DNA from: CAXBBB01 sp963841855
GTDB lineage: Bacteria; Bacteroidota; Rhodothermia; Rhodothermales; BA12
Reading direction: 5' to 3'
Length of the DNA stretch: 64,000 nt
Assembly (NCBI GenBank): GCA_963841855.1
Contig: CAWJEJ010000004.1
Coordinates: 1 to 64,000, forward strand
A program made the position numbers and the translations under genes. A model generated the notes under the pieces. It was not told the DNA's origin and ran no database searches. It worked only from the letters and a program-made list of their open reading frames with translations. Below are positions 33,794 through 41,898 of this stretch, piece after piece. Within the stretch, counting starts at the first letter, position 1; each line of letters starts with the position of its first letter.

Positions 33794-34204
33794 TCAGCCC
33801 GCTTCTACCGACGAGGTGCGCGGCTTGGCGTCGGCGTTTTTGAGCGCTGAGTAGTGATCGCGGTAGGCCCACATCAGGAAGAACGTCAGCGCCAGCACGA
33901 CGACCGAGGGCGCAATGCCTGCTACGTCGAGGAAAGCGTGGTAGAGGAACGCGTTGAGCATGACCGGCACGAGCACGATCAGCGCCAGCGGCACCCACCG
34001 CCCGATCAAGACCAGAATGCCGACGACCACTTCGGTTGCCGCGACGAGCGGAAGCGTGAAGCCGGACGCCATCAGCCCGCCGAAGTAGACGGCTGCCTGA
34101 CCTGTCGGTTCGGGCTGCGGGATGAAGCCCAAAAAGCCGTTGAGGCCGAAGACGATGAGCGGAACGGCCAGCAGGACGCGGGCGATGAGGACGGCGATGC
34201 GCAT
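33794..34204 (-). CDS. DoxX-like membrane protein
   Basis: The 136-residue protein has four predicted membrane helices: ARVLLAVPLIVFGLNGFLGF, FTLPLVAATEVVVGILVLIG, WVPLALIVLVPVMLNAFLYH and VVVLALTFFLMW. The GLNGF and EVVVGILVLIGR segments are typical of DoxX-family proteins. Some members are linked to sulfur or redox metabolism, but no defined role is established for most. ATG 34204 starts the first helix. The gene converges on the FGase-like gene. Confidence 0.8.
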   Translation of the reverse strand: MRIAVLIARVLLAVPLIVFGLNGFLGFIPQPEPTGQAAVYFGGLMASGFTLPLVAATEVVVGILVLIGRWVPLALIVLVPVMLNAFLYHAFLDVAGIAPSVVVLALTFFLMWAYRDHYSALKNADAKPRTSSVEAG

Positions 34205-34353
34205 AAAGCGGAAGTCGGAGAGGTAAGACGCAAAGGAACGATCATTCCGCAACGGACGCAAGCTTCTCGGCCTTTGATCGTCCGCATGGCGCGAGGCAGC
34301 CTCGGCGTGGGCGAAGAGATCGACTTTTCACGCTGCACGACGTGCCAACAGGC

Positions 34354-36288
34354 TCACTCCGAAGGCTCCCTCTCGACAACCGGCGCCTGTCCCAACCGAC
34401 CGTCGCCGCGCTCCTGATCGCGGTATTGGAGTTCGTAGAGGCGGCGGTAGAGTCCGGCCTGGGCGAGCAGTTCCTGGTGCGTACCTCTCTCGCGGATCTC
34501 GCCTCGGTGCATGACGAGGATCTGATCCGAGTGCTGAATCGTCGACAACCGGTGCGCCACGACCAGCGACGTGCGGCCCTGGAGCAGCGTCTCTAGTGCT
34601 TTCTGAACCACTTCTTCGGTCTCGGTGTCGACGCTGCTGGTGGCTTCGTCGAGCACGAGGACAGCCGGATCGTAGACGATGGCCCTGGCGAACGAGAGCA
34701 GTTGCCGCTGTCCGTGCGACAGGCTCGACCCCCTCTCGCGCACGTCCTGGTCGTAGCCGTCGGGCAGGCGCTCGATGAACGTGTCGGCGCCGATGAGCTT
34801 GGCGGCGGCCTCGACGCGTTCGCGCGGCACGTCGTCGCCCAGGGCGATGTTGCGCTCGACCGATCCCGAGAACAAGAACACGTCCTGGAGGACCAAACCG
34901 ATGTAGCGGCGCAGATCGTCCAGCGCATAGTCGCGCACGTCGACGCCGTCGACTTTGACGCTGCCCTTTTGCACGTCGTAGAAACGCAGCAGCAGACTGA
35001 TGATCGTGCTCTTGCCCGCACCGGTCGCCCCGACGAAGGCGGCGCTGGCTCCAGGCGCGACCGTAAAGCTGACGCCTTTCAAGATCCAGTTGGGCTCCTC
35101 GCCTGGGTCCAGATCGCGGTCGTAGGTGAACCAGACGTCTTCGAACGCGATCTCGCCCCGAAACGGCTGCGGCTGAAGGGGCTGAGGGGGCTCGACCATC
35201 GTGTCGTCGGTGTCGAGCACGCCGAAGATGCGCTCGGCTCCGGCCATCGCCGACTGGAGCGTGTTGTACTGATCGGACAGGTTGCGGATTGGCTCGAAGA
35301 ACTGCCGGACGTAGAGCGTGAACGCGACCAGCACGCCGAGCGTGACGCCCTGGCCCAGCGCCAGCAGTCCGCCCGTCCACAACACCAGACCGAGCGCGAC
35401 GGCCGACAGGATCTCGACGGCGGGCCAGAAGAGCGCGAAGTAGAAGATCGTCTTGATCTGGGCGACGCGGTTGTCGTTGTTGATCTCGCCAAAGCGCCGC
35501 TCCTCCTCGCGCTCGCGTCCGAACAGTTGGACGACGCCCATGCCGGTCACGTGCTCCTGCAAGAACGCGTTGAGGCGAGCCACGTGCTTGCGCGTCTCGC
35601 GGTATTGCACGCGCACCTTTTTGCGAAACACCATCGTCGCCCACACCATGAACGGCATGACCGAGAGCGACACCAGCGCCAGCGTCACGCTGTCCGAGAA
35701 CATGAAGTAGCCGATGAAGAAGAGCCGCCCCAGATCGCCCAGAATGGTGACGACGCCTTGCGAGAGCACGTCCGACAGGCTTTCTACGTCGCTCGTGGTG
35801 CGCGTGATGAGGCGGCCGATGGGCTGCCCGTCGAAAAAGCGCAGCGGCTGGCGCACGATGTGGTCGAAGACGCGCGTGCGCATGTCGAGGATCGCGTTTT
35901 GGCCGATCCACTGCGTCAGGTAGCCGCCCGCGAACGAGAGCACGCCTTCCAAGATCAGAACCCCGAACAGCACGACGATCAGGCGCCCCAGCCCGTCCAG
36001 ATCGCCCGTCACGATGTAGCTGTCGATGCCGTCGCCGATCAGTTTGGGCCGCAGCGGGCCGAGCAGAGCAGTTCCGACGACGAGCACCAACGCCAGCACG
36101 ACCCAGCCTTTGTAAGGCTTGAGGTAGGACACGATGCGGCGAAACAGGTGGCGGTCGAAGCCCTGCGCCCGCGTGTCCTCCTGCATGCCGGTTCGCCGTT
36201 TGGGCGCCGCAGCCGTGCCGGGCGACTGACCCGAGTCGGGCGGCTGGGCGGTCTTCGCGCCGGTCGTGGGTTCGGATTCCTGCGCCAA
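34354..36288 (-). CDS. ABC exporter half-transporter, canonical-site subunit (MdlB/TM288-like)
   Basis: The 644-residue protein has a six-helix exporter domain (about 50-360) and a nucleotide-binding domain with Walker A GATGAGKST, signature SLSHGQRQ (variant of LSGGQ), Walker B VLVLDEATSS with the catalytic Glu, and switch His in VAHRLST. A degenerate signature with an intact Walker B Glu is typical of the MdlB/BmrD/TM288 partner of heterodimeric exporters. The likely partner is encoded at 39903-41699. The start may be TTG 36288 or ATG 36186 (610 residues). Substrates of such exporters range from drugs to lipids and are not predictable. Confidence 0.88.
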   Translation of the reverse strand: MAQESEPTTGAKTAQPPDSGQSPGTAAAPKRRTGMQEDTRAQGFDRHLFRRIVSYLKPYKGWVVLALVLVVGTALLGPLRPKLIGDGIDSYIVTGDLDGLGRLIVVLFGVLILEGVLSFAGGYLTQWIGQNAILDMRTRVFDHIVRQPLRFFDGQPIGRLITRTTSDVESLSDVLSQGVVTILGDLGRLFFIGYFMFSDSVTLALVSLSVMPFMVWATMVFRKKVRVQYRETRKHVARLNAFLQEHVTGMGVVQLFGREREEERRFGEINNDNRVAQIKTIFYFALFWPAVEILSAVALGLVLWTGGLLALGQGVTLGVLVAFTLYVRQFFEPIRNLSDQYNTLQSAMAGAERIFGVLDTDDTMVEPPQPLQPQPFRGEIAFEDVWFTYDRDLDPGEEPNWILKGVSFTVAPGASAAFVGATGAGKSTIISLLLRFYDVQKGSVKVDGVDVRDYALDDLRRYIGLVLQDVFLFSGSVERNIALGDDVPRERVEAAAKLIGADTFIERLPDGYDQDVRERGSSLSHGQRQLLSFARAIVYDPAVLVLDEATSSVDTETEEVVQKALETLLQGRTSLVVAHRLSTIQHSDQILVMHRGEIRERGTHQELLAQAGLYRRLYELQYRDQERGDGRLGQAPVVEREPSE

Positions 36289-36423
36289 ATCGGTCGGTGG
36301 GGTGAGGCGCCTGCCAACGCTCGTGTCGGCGTTGCGTTGCGCGGCGATCCATGCCGACCGGACGCGCCGCGCCGCGTACTATGCGTCCGTCCCCTTTCTC
36401 TGCACCTGACGCCCTTCCCCCTC

Positions 36424-37233
36424 ATGGACTTCTCCAGCTACCGCATAGCCCCCGGCACGTCGGTTCGCCTCGCCGATTACGCGACAGACGAATCGGACGG
36501 TAAGGACAGAGATGCCCTAAAAGACGAGTTCAAAACGATCCGCGAACGCCTGGTCGACTTGCAGGAGCGCCTCTTCGCCGAAGACAAACGGTCGCTGCTG
36601 CTCGTCTTGCAGGCGATGGACGGCGCGGGCAAGGACTCGACCATCCGTTCGGTCTTGGGGCGGCTGGGTCCCCAGGGCCTGCGCGTGGCCGCATTCAAGA
36701 AGCCGACCGAAATAGAACTGAGCCACGACTTTCTGTGGCGCGTCCACCAGCAAGCGCCAGCGGCTGGCGAGACGGTCGTGTTCAACCGGTCGCACTACGA
36801 AGACGTGCTCGTAGTCAAGGTCCACGGCTGGGCGTCCGACGAGACGATCGCGCGCCGCTACGACCACATCCGCCACTTCGAAGAGGTGCTCGCAGACGCG
36901 GGAACGCACATCGTGAAGGTCCTGCTGCACGTGTCGAAAGACTACCAGCTGGGGCGGATGCAGCGGCGCCTCGACCGCCCAGACAAGCATTGGAAGTTCG
37001 ACCCCAACGATCTGGAGGAGCGCAAGCTGTGGGACGACTATGCGCGCGCGTTCGAGACGGCGATGGAGCGCACCTCGACCCAGTCGGCACCGTGGCACGT
37101 CGTTCCGGCCGAAAACCGCCCATATCGGGATCTGGTCGTCGCCCGCCTGCTGCTCGACGCCTACCAAGCGCTCGACCCGCACTATCCCGAGCCGACGTAC
37201 GATCCCGCCGACGTCACGCTCGACGGCGCCTGA
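36424..37233 (+). CDS. ppk2: Polyphosphate kinase 2 family protein
   Basis: The 269-residue PPK2 transfers phosphate between polyphosphate and nucleotides (ADP or AMP). Walker A is AMDGAGKDSTI (about 67-77), the Walker B region is VVFNRSHYEDVLV and the lid module is RMQRRLDRPDKHWKF. The one-domain length fits the class that mainly uses polyphosphate to make ADP/ATP. The very long open frame that begins inside the exporter gene on the other strand is spurious. ATG 36424 follows directly after a TACTATGC element at 36377. Confidence 0.93.
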   Translation: MDFSSYRIAPGTSVRLADYATDESDGKDRDALKDEFKTIRERLVDLQERLFAEDKRSLLLVLQAMDGAGKDSTIRSVLGRLGPQGLRVAAFKKPTEIELSHDFLWRVHQQAPAAGETVVFNRSHYEDVLVVKVHGWASDETIARRYDHIRHFEEVLADAGTHIVKVLLHVSKDYQLGRMQRRLDRPDKHWKFDPNDLEERKLWDDYARAFETAMERTSTQSAPWHVVPAENRPYRDLVVARLLLDAYQALDPHYPEPTYDPADVTLDGA

Positions 37234-37244
37234 GCAGCCGAACG

Positions 37245-38177
37245 CTACGCGTCTCTGCCGAGCGATACGCGCTCCAACTCCACGGCCGCGTTCGACTGAG
37301 CGAAAACGGCTTGAGCTTGGGCTTCGAGCACGTCCGTCGTCTCGTAGCGCGCCGACACGTGCGTCAGCAGCAGCGCCCGAGCACCGGCATCGCGGGCGAG
37401 CTGGGCGGCCTGCGCCGACGTGCTGTGCCCCGTCTCCGCCGCGCGCGACTGATGCTCGGACGTAAACGTGCTGTCGTGGACGACGAGTGAGGCATCGCGC
37501 GCGAGCATCCGTCCTCCATCGCACGGCGCGGTGTCGGTCACGAACGCGAGCGAGCGCGGCGGAGGCGGAGGCGTCATCACGTCGGCGGGATCGACCGTCT
37601 GGCCCTGCACGCCGACCGGCTCGCCCGCTTTGAGCCTGCGGTAGTCGCGCCAATCGGTGATGCCAAGCGCCTGCGCCTTTTCTACGTCGAGGTTGCCAGC
37701 GCCCGTCTTTTCCTGCCACCGGTAGCCCGCGCTAAACACGCGGTGCGCCAGCGGACGCGCGTGGATCGTGTACGCTTCGGTTTCGAGCACGAGGGCGTGC
37801 GTCAGGTCGCCCGAGATAGGTACGGGGACGATCTCGAAACTCGTTCCCTGCACGCCGGGCCACGCCATCAGCGGCGCGAACAAACCGTCGGGGCCGATGA
37901 TCGTCAGCGGCTCCTCCCTACCGGTCATGCTGAGCGACGTGAGCAGCCCGGGCAGGCCAAAGACGTGATCGCCGTGGAGATGCGTGATGCAGATCGCCGA
38001 CAGGCGCGACGGGCGCAGGTCGGTCTTCATGATCTGGTACTGCGCGCCCTCGCCGCAGTCGAACAGGATCCACGTGTGCTCCAGGTCGAGCGCGTGGGCC
38101 GTCAGGTGGCGGCCGTGGGCGGGGATGGCGCCCGAGATGCCGAGTGGGACGAGCGATACGTCGGTGAGTGGTTGCAT
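37245..38177 (-). CDS. rnz: Ribonuclease Z
   Basis: The 310-residue metallo-beta-lactamase-fold endonuclease matures tRNA 3' ends. It has FDCGEGAQYQIMK, the metal motif THLHGDHVFGLPGLL, the AHRVFSAGYRW region with GYR, the metal His/Asp segment LVVHDSTF and the late LLLTHVSARY His. Since the two tRNA genes here lack encoded CCA, a ribonuclease Z pathway for 3' trimming is consistent. ATG 38177 (MQPLTDVSLVPLG) was chosen over an upstream extension of Arg-rich non-coding character. It converges on ppk2 (11-nt gap). Confidence 0.92.
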   Translation of the reverse strand: MQPLTDVSLVPLGISGAIPAHGRHLTAHALDLEHTWILFDCGEGAQYQIMKTDLRPSRLSAICITHLHGDHVFGLPGLLTSLSMTGREEPLTIIGPDGLFAPLMAWPGVQGTSFEIVPVPISGDLTHALVLETEAYTIHARPLAHRVFSAGYRWQEKTGAGNLDVEKAQALGITDWRDYRRLKAGEPVGVQGQTVDPADVMTPPPPPRSLAFVTDTAPCDGGRMLARDASLVVHDSTFTSEHQSRAAETGHSTSAQAAQLARDAGARALLLTHVSARYETTDVLEAQAQAVFAQSNAAVELERVSLGRDA

Positions 38178-38264
38178 GCCCGTGCAACGTCGCGCGGCGA
38201 AAGTGTGTCCGAGGGCACCGAACCGGCACGAAGCGTGTCTTCGGATCACCCGCATCCGCACGCC

Positions 38265-39737
38265 ATGATTCGCTGCTTTCCGTTCGCCGTTCTGATCATG
38301 CTGAGCGCGTGCTCTTCTGAGCCGGATTATGCTTCACCTCTGGCAGACACGCACGCCGACGCCGTCGTGCTGATCGTCGCCGACGCGCCGCCCAACCTGA
38401 CGCTGCGCCGCTCGGCCGACGGACCGTACGCCCGCGCCGAGTCCAAGCACGAGATCAGCTACTTCGACGACGACGGCATTGCCCGCTCGCCCGAGTTCGC
38501 CTACGGCACGACCGACACGCTGACGATTCCCACGCGCCGTGATCGGTTCGCGTTTTCGCACGCCATTCGGGGCGTCGAGACGTGGCACTACCTCGCCCAG
38601 AGCGGCGACACGATCCGGCTGACGTACGACGGCGCCGAGCCTCGTGCTCAGGTCGTGAACCGCGACGCGCCCAACCTCAATGTCGACGCGCTCACTCGGT
38701 CGCTGGCTCCGGGCGACTCGCTGCCCGCGCTGGTCCAGCTGAGCGCGATCATGCTGGTGCTCTCCGGCACTCCCATCGCCGACTTGCTGCGCGTCCACCC
38801 CATGACTGAGCGGCGGCTGGCGGCGCTGGCGTCCGACCAACTCGGCGCGCGGCGTACCGGCATCGACTCGCTGCTCGCGGCGGGCCTGATCGACGCGGAA
38901 TCGGCGGCTTTTCACCGCTCGAACGTCGAGTACGAACGCGCGTCGCTGGCGATGCGCAAGGGTGAGGGCGTCGACGCAGCGCTGTTCGCTTCGCCACCGC
39001 CGGACGCGATCTATGCTGGCCCGTTTCGGTCGGCGCTGCGGCAGTACGTCGTGCAGGCGTTCGATCTACCCCGCGTCGCCGTCGCCAACGGGAGCGTGCC
39101 GGACTTTCGCCAGGCGTTTCGGCGAGCCACTTCGTCGGATCTGCTGAGCGACGGCGCGCGCGACATCGTGCTGTTCGACGCGGCCGAGCAGATGATGCAG
39201 CATGGATCGGTCGACGAGCGGCAGGACTACTTCCGCCGGTTGCGCGCTACGGTCCGGACGCCCGGTCTGGCCGATTACCTCGCGCAGACGTACAGCCTGG
39301 ACACGGGCACCTCGACCGAACTGGCGATGGAGCGGCACGATGGCACGACGGTTTTGCTCGGCGACGTGCTGGCCGGTCTGCGCGGCCGAGTCGTCTACGT
39401 CGACGTGTGGGCGAGCTGGTGCGCGCCGTGCCGCGCCGCCATGCCTGCCTCACGCGCGCTCCAAGACGAGCTGGCGGGCGAGCCGGTCGCGTTCGTCTAC
39501 GTCTCGTTCGACGACGAGCGGTCCGACTGGCAGACCGCATCGGCCGACGAGCGGCTCGCCGCGCTGCCCCACAGCTACCGCGCCATCAACCGTTACGCCT
39601 CGCGCATGGTAGACGATCTGAGCCTGCACACACTGCCGCGCTACCTCATCTATGGAAAAGACGGCGCTCTGGTCCATCCCAACGCGCCCAGCCCAGCCGA
39701 CGCGCGGCCCGTTCTGCGTAGCGCGCTCAACCGCTGA
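38265..39737 (+). CDS. TlpA/ResA-like thioredoxin lipoprotein
   Basis: The 490-residue envelope protein has a lipoprotein signal (FPFAVLIMLSAC, Cys16). A long N-terminal half resembles the DUF4369/helical extension of Bacteroidota TlpA proteins. A C-terminal thioredoxin domain has WCAPC at 385-389 and the cis-Pro segment LPRYLIYGKDGAL. It should exchange disulfides in the periplasm, for example in cytochrome maturation or general thiol redox control. No cytochrome-biogenesis genes are adjacent. It is divergent from rnz (87-nt gap). Confidence 0.88.
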   Translation: MIRCFPFAVLIMLSACSSEPDYASPLADTHADAVVLIVADAPPNLTLRRSADGPYARAESKHEISYFDDDGIARSPEFAYGTTDTLTIPTRRDRFAFSHAIRGVETWHYLAQSGDTIRLTYDGAEPRAQVVNRDAPNLNVDALTRSLAPGDSLPALVQLSAIMLVLSGTPIADLLRVHPMTERRLAALASDQLGARRTGIDSLLAAGLIDAESAAFHRSNVEYERASLAMRKGEGVDAALFASPPPDAIYAGPFRSALRQYVVQAFDLPRVAVANGSVPDFRQAFRRATSSDLLSDGARDIVLFDAAEQMMQHGSVDERQDYFRRLRATVRTPGLADYLAQTYSLDTGTSTELAMERHDGTTVLLGDVLAGLRGRVVYVDVWASWCAPCRAAMPASRALQDELAGEPVAFVYVSFDDERSDWQTASADERLAALPHSYRAINRYASRMVDDLSLHTLPRYLIYGKDGALVHPNAPSPADARPVLRSALNR

Positions 39738-39902
39738 GTCCATGCTAAGCCCGATCACATCCTCCTCACTCTGCCAGCGCGAGAGCAGAGCGACGCAGCA
39801 ATCCGAGTCGATTTTCAGACGTGCACACAGCGTATCCATGCAAACTTTGACGCGAAGCGGCGCGACAATTTGGGCTGACTGGCACGGCTGACGCCGCCAG
39901 CG

Positions 39903-41699
39903 TCACAGCGCCTCGATCTCCTGCTGCAGCAACTGCTTCGAGTGCATCTCGGCGTAGATGCCGCCCATCTCGACCAGCTCGTCGTGCGTGCCGCGTTCGG
40001 CGACGCGCCCTTCGTCGAGCACGAGTATCAGGTCGGCGTCTTGGACCGCGCTGATGCGGTGGCTGACTACGACCAGCGTCTGACCGCCGACGCGCGCCTT
40101 GAGGTTTCCCAGGATCCGGCGTTCGGTATTGGTGTCGACGGCCGAGAGCGCGTCGTCGAAGATCAGGATGCGCGGGTTGCGGACCAGCGCCCTCGCGATG
40201 GCCGTCCGCTGCTTCTGGCCGCCCGAGAGCGTGATGCCCCTCTCGCCGACGAACGTGTCGAAGCCGTCGGGAAAGCCTTCGATGTTGTCGAGCAGGTCGG
40301 CCTCGCGCGTAGCGGCTTCCACGTCCGATCGGCTGGCGTCCATGGCGCCGAAGGCGATGTTGTCGGCGATGGTGTCCGAGAACAAGAACACGTCCTGGGG
40401 CACGTAGCCGATGCTGGTGCGCAGCGTGTCGAGCGGAATCTGCGTCACGTCGCGTCCGTCGACCTCGACGCTGCCGCGCGCCGGGTCGAGCAGGCGCGGG
40501 ATCATGCGAACGAGCGTCGTCTTGCCGCTGCCCGTCCGCCCGACGATGCCCAACATCTGCCCGGGCTTGAGATCGAACGATACCTCGTGCAGCACGTCGT
40601 CGCCCGGACCGGCGTAGGCGTAGCTGACACCTCTAAACGCGATTGCGCCGTCGATCTGCGCGATCGTCCTGTCGGTTTCGGCGGTGTCGCGGATGGCAGG
40701 CTCGGTCCCCAGGATCGTCGCGAGTCGGTCCATCGAGGCGGCGGCGCGCTGCACCATCGAGATGATGAAGCCCAGCGAGGCGACCGGCCACGTCATCAGC
40801 GCGACATAGATGATGAACTCGGCGATGTTGCCGACCGAGATCACGCCCTGCGTCACCAGCCGCCCGCCCTGCCAGACGACGAGGATCGTCGAGATGCCGA
40901 TGAGCACCATGAAGACCGGTCGCCACGCCGAACTGACCAGCGCCAGCGACAGATTGCGCTCTTTGAGCAGCCGGCTTTCATCGGCGAACGCCTCGCCCTC
41001 GGCCCGCTGCCGCGCATACGCCTTGACGACGCGAATGCCCGCCAGCGTTTCTTGCACCCGGCTCGTCAGACTCGAATACTGCTTCTGGATCGCCTGGGAG
41101 CGGCTGAATTCCATCCGCGCGACGAAGTAGACCGTCACGGCCAGCAGTGGCATCGGCGCCAGCGCCCACCACGCCAGCGTCGGCGAGATAACGAACATGA
41201 ACGAGAGCGCCAGCGCGACGCGCGTAATCGCACTCGCCATGTACATGAACGCCGGGCCCGAGTAGCGCCGCACCTGCTCGATGTCCGACGTGGCGCGCGT
41301 CATCACGTCGCCGGTCGAGAGCGACTGGTAGAACGACTGGGGCAGCTTTTGCAGGTGTCCGTAGAGCGTCTCGCGCAAGTCGTGCTCGATGTGACGGCTC
41401 GCGACGACGATCGTCTGGCGCATCAGAAACGTGAACAACCCGCTGAGCAGCGACAGCCCCACGATCACGGCGGCGAAGAAGAGGAGCGACGTGAAGACGT
41501 GGTCCCACAACAGCGGACGCGCGGGCTCGCCGTGCAGGGTGAACAGCGCGACGAAGCGCGGGATGGCGTCGACGACCTGGCGCACGATGACGGGGACCGT
41601 GACCGAAAACGCCGCCGCCAACGTCGCGAACAGCAGGCCGAGCACGAACAGGCGCTTGTACCGCGCGATGTAGCTGTTGAGCCAGCCGAGAGAACCCAT
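39903..41699 (-). CDS. ABC exporter half-transporter, degenerate-site subunit (MdlA/TM287-like)
   Basis: The 598-residue half-transporter has six membrane helices (about 15-320) followed by a nucleotide-binding domain: Walker A GRTGSGKTT, Q-loop PQDVFLF, signature TLSGGQKQR, Walker B ILIFDDALSA and switch His in VSHRISA. The Asp in place of the catalytic Glu (DDALSAVD) marks the degenerate-site subunit of heterodimeric exporters such as TM287/BmrC. The canonical-site partner with variant signature is encoded 3.6 kb away (34354-36288) on the same strand. Confidence 0.9.
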   Translation of the reverse strand: MGSLGWLNSYIARYKRLFVLGLLFATLAAAFSVTVPVIVRQVVDAIPRFVALFTLHGEPARPLLWDHVFTSLLFFAAVIVGLSLLSGLFTFLMRQTIVVASRHIEHDLRETLYGHLQKLPQSFYQSLSTGDVMTRATSDIEQVRRYSGPAFMYMASAITRVALALSFMFVISPTLAWWALAPMPLLAVTVYFVARMEFSRSQAIQKQYSSLTSRVQETLAGIRVVKAYARQRAEGEAFADESRLLKERNLSLALVSSAWRPVFMVLIGISTILVVWQGGRLVTQGVISVGNIAEFIIYVALMTWPVASLGFIISMVQRAAASMDRLATILGTEPAIRDTAETDRTIAQIDGAIAFRGVSYAYAGPGDDVLHEVSFDLKPGQMLGIVGRTGSGKTTLVRMIPRLLDPARGSVEVDGRDVTQIPLDTLRTSIGYVPQDVFLFSDTIADNIAFGAMDASRSDVEAATREADLLDNIEGFPDGFDTFVGERGITLSGGQKQRTAIARALVRNPRILIFDDALSAVDTNTERRILGNLKARVGGQTLVVVSHRISAVQDADLILVLDEGRVAERGTHDELVEMGGIYAEMHSKQLLQQEIEAL

Positions 41700-41898
41700 G
41701 CAGTCGAGGAGAAGACGGGCGTCAACGCGGCCGCACGCGGGCAGGTCCGCGCCAGCCGGGGCGTATTGCGACGAAGGTTAACGATCGAGCGGCGCGTAAC
41801 CCGTTGGGATCGTGTAGTTTGGCCCCAGCGCGGCCCTACTCCGCGCGCCGATCGTTTTCGCCGGTGTATTTGCGGCAGACAGATTCCCTACGATTCCC

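Noticed and set aside
34702..37233. 843-codon plus-strand open frame extending from inside the exporter gene into ppk2
   Set aside because: The first 573 codons are the antisense of the ABC exporter gene with Arg/His/Glu-rich composition. Only the part from ATG 36424 is a real PPK2 protein.
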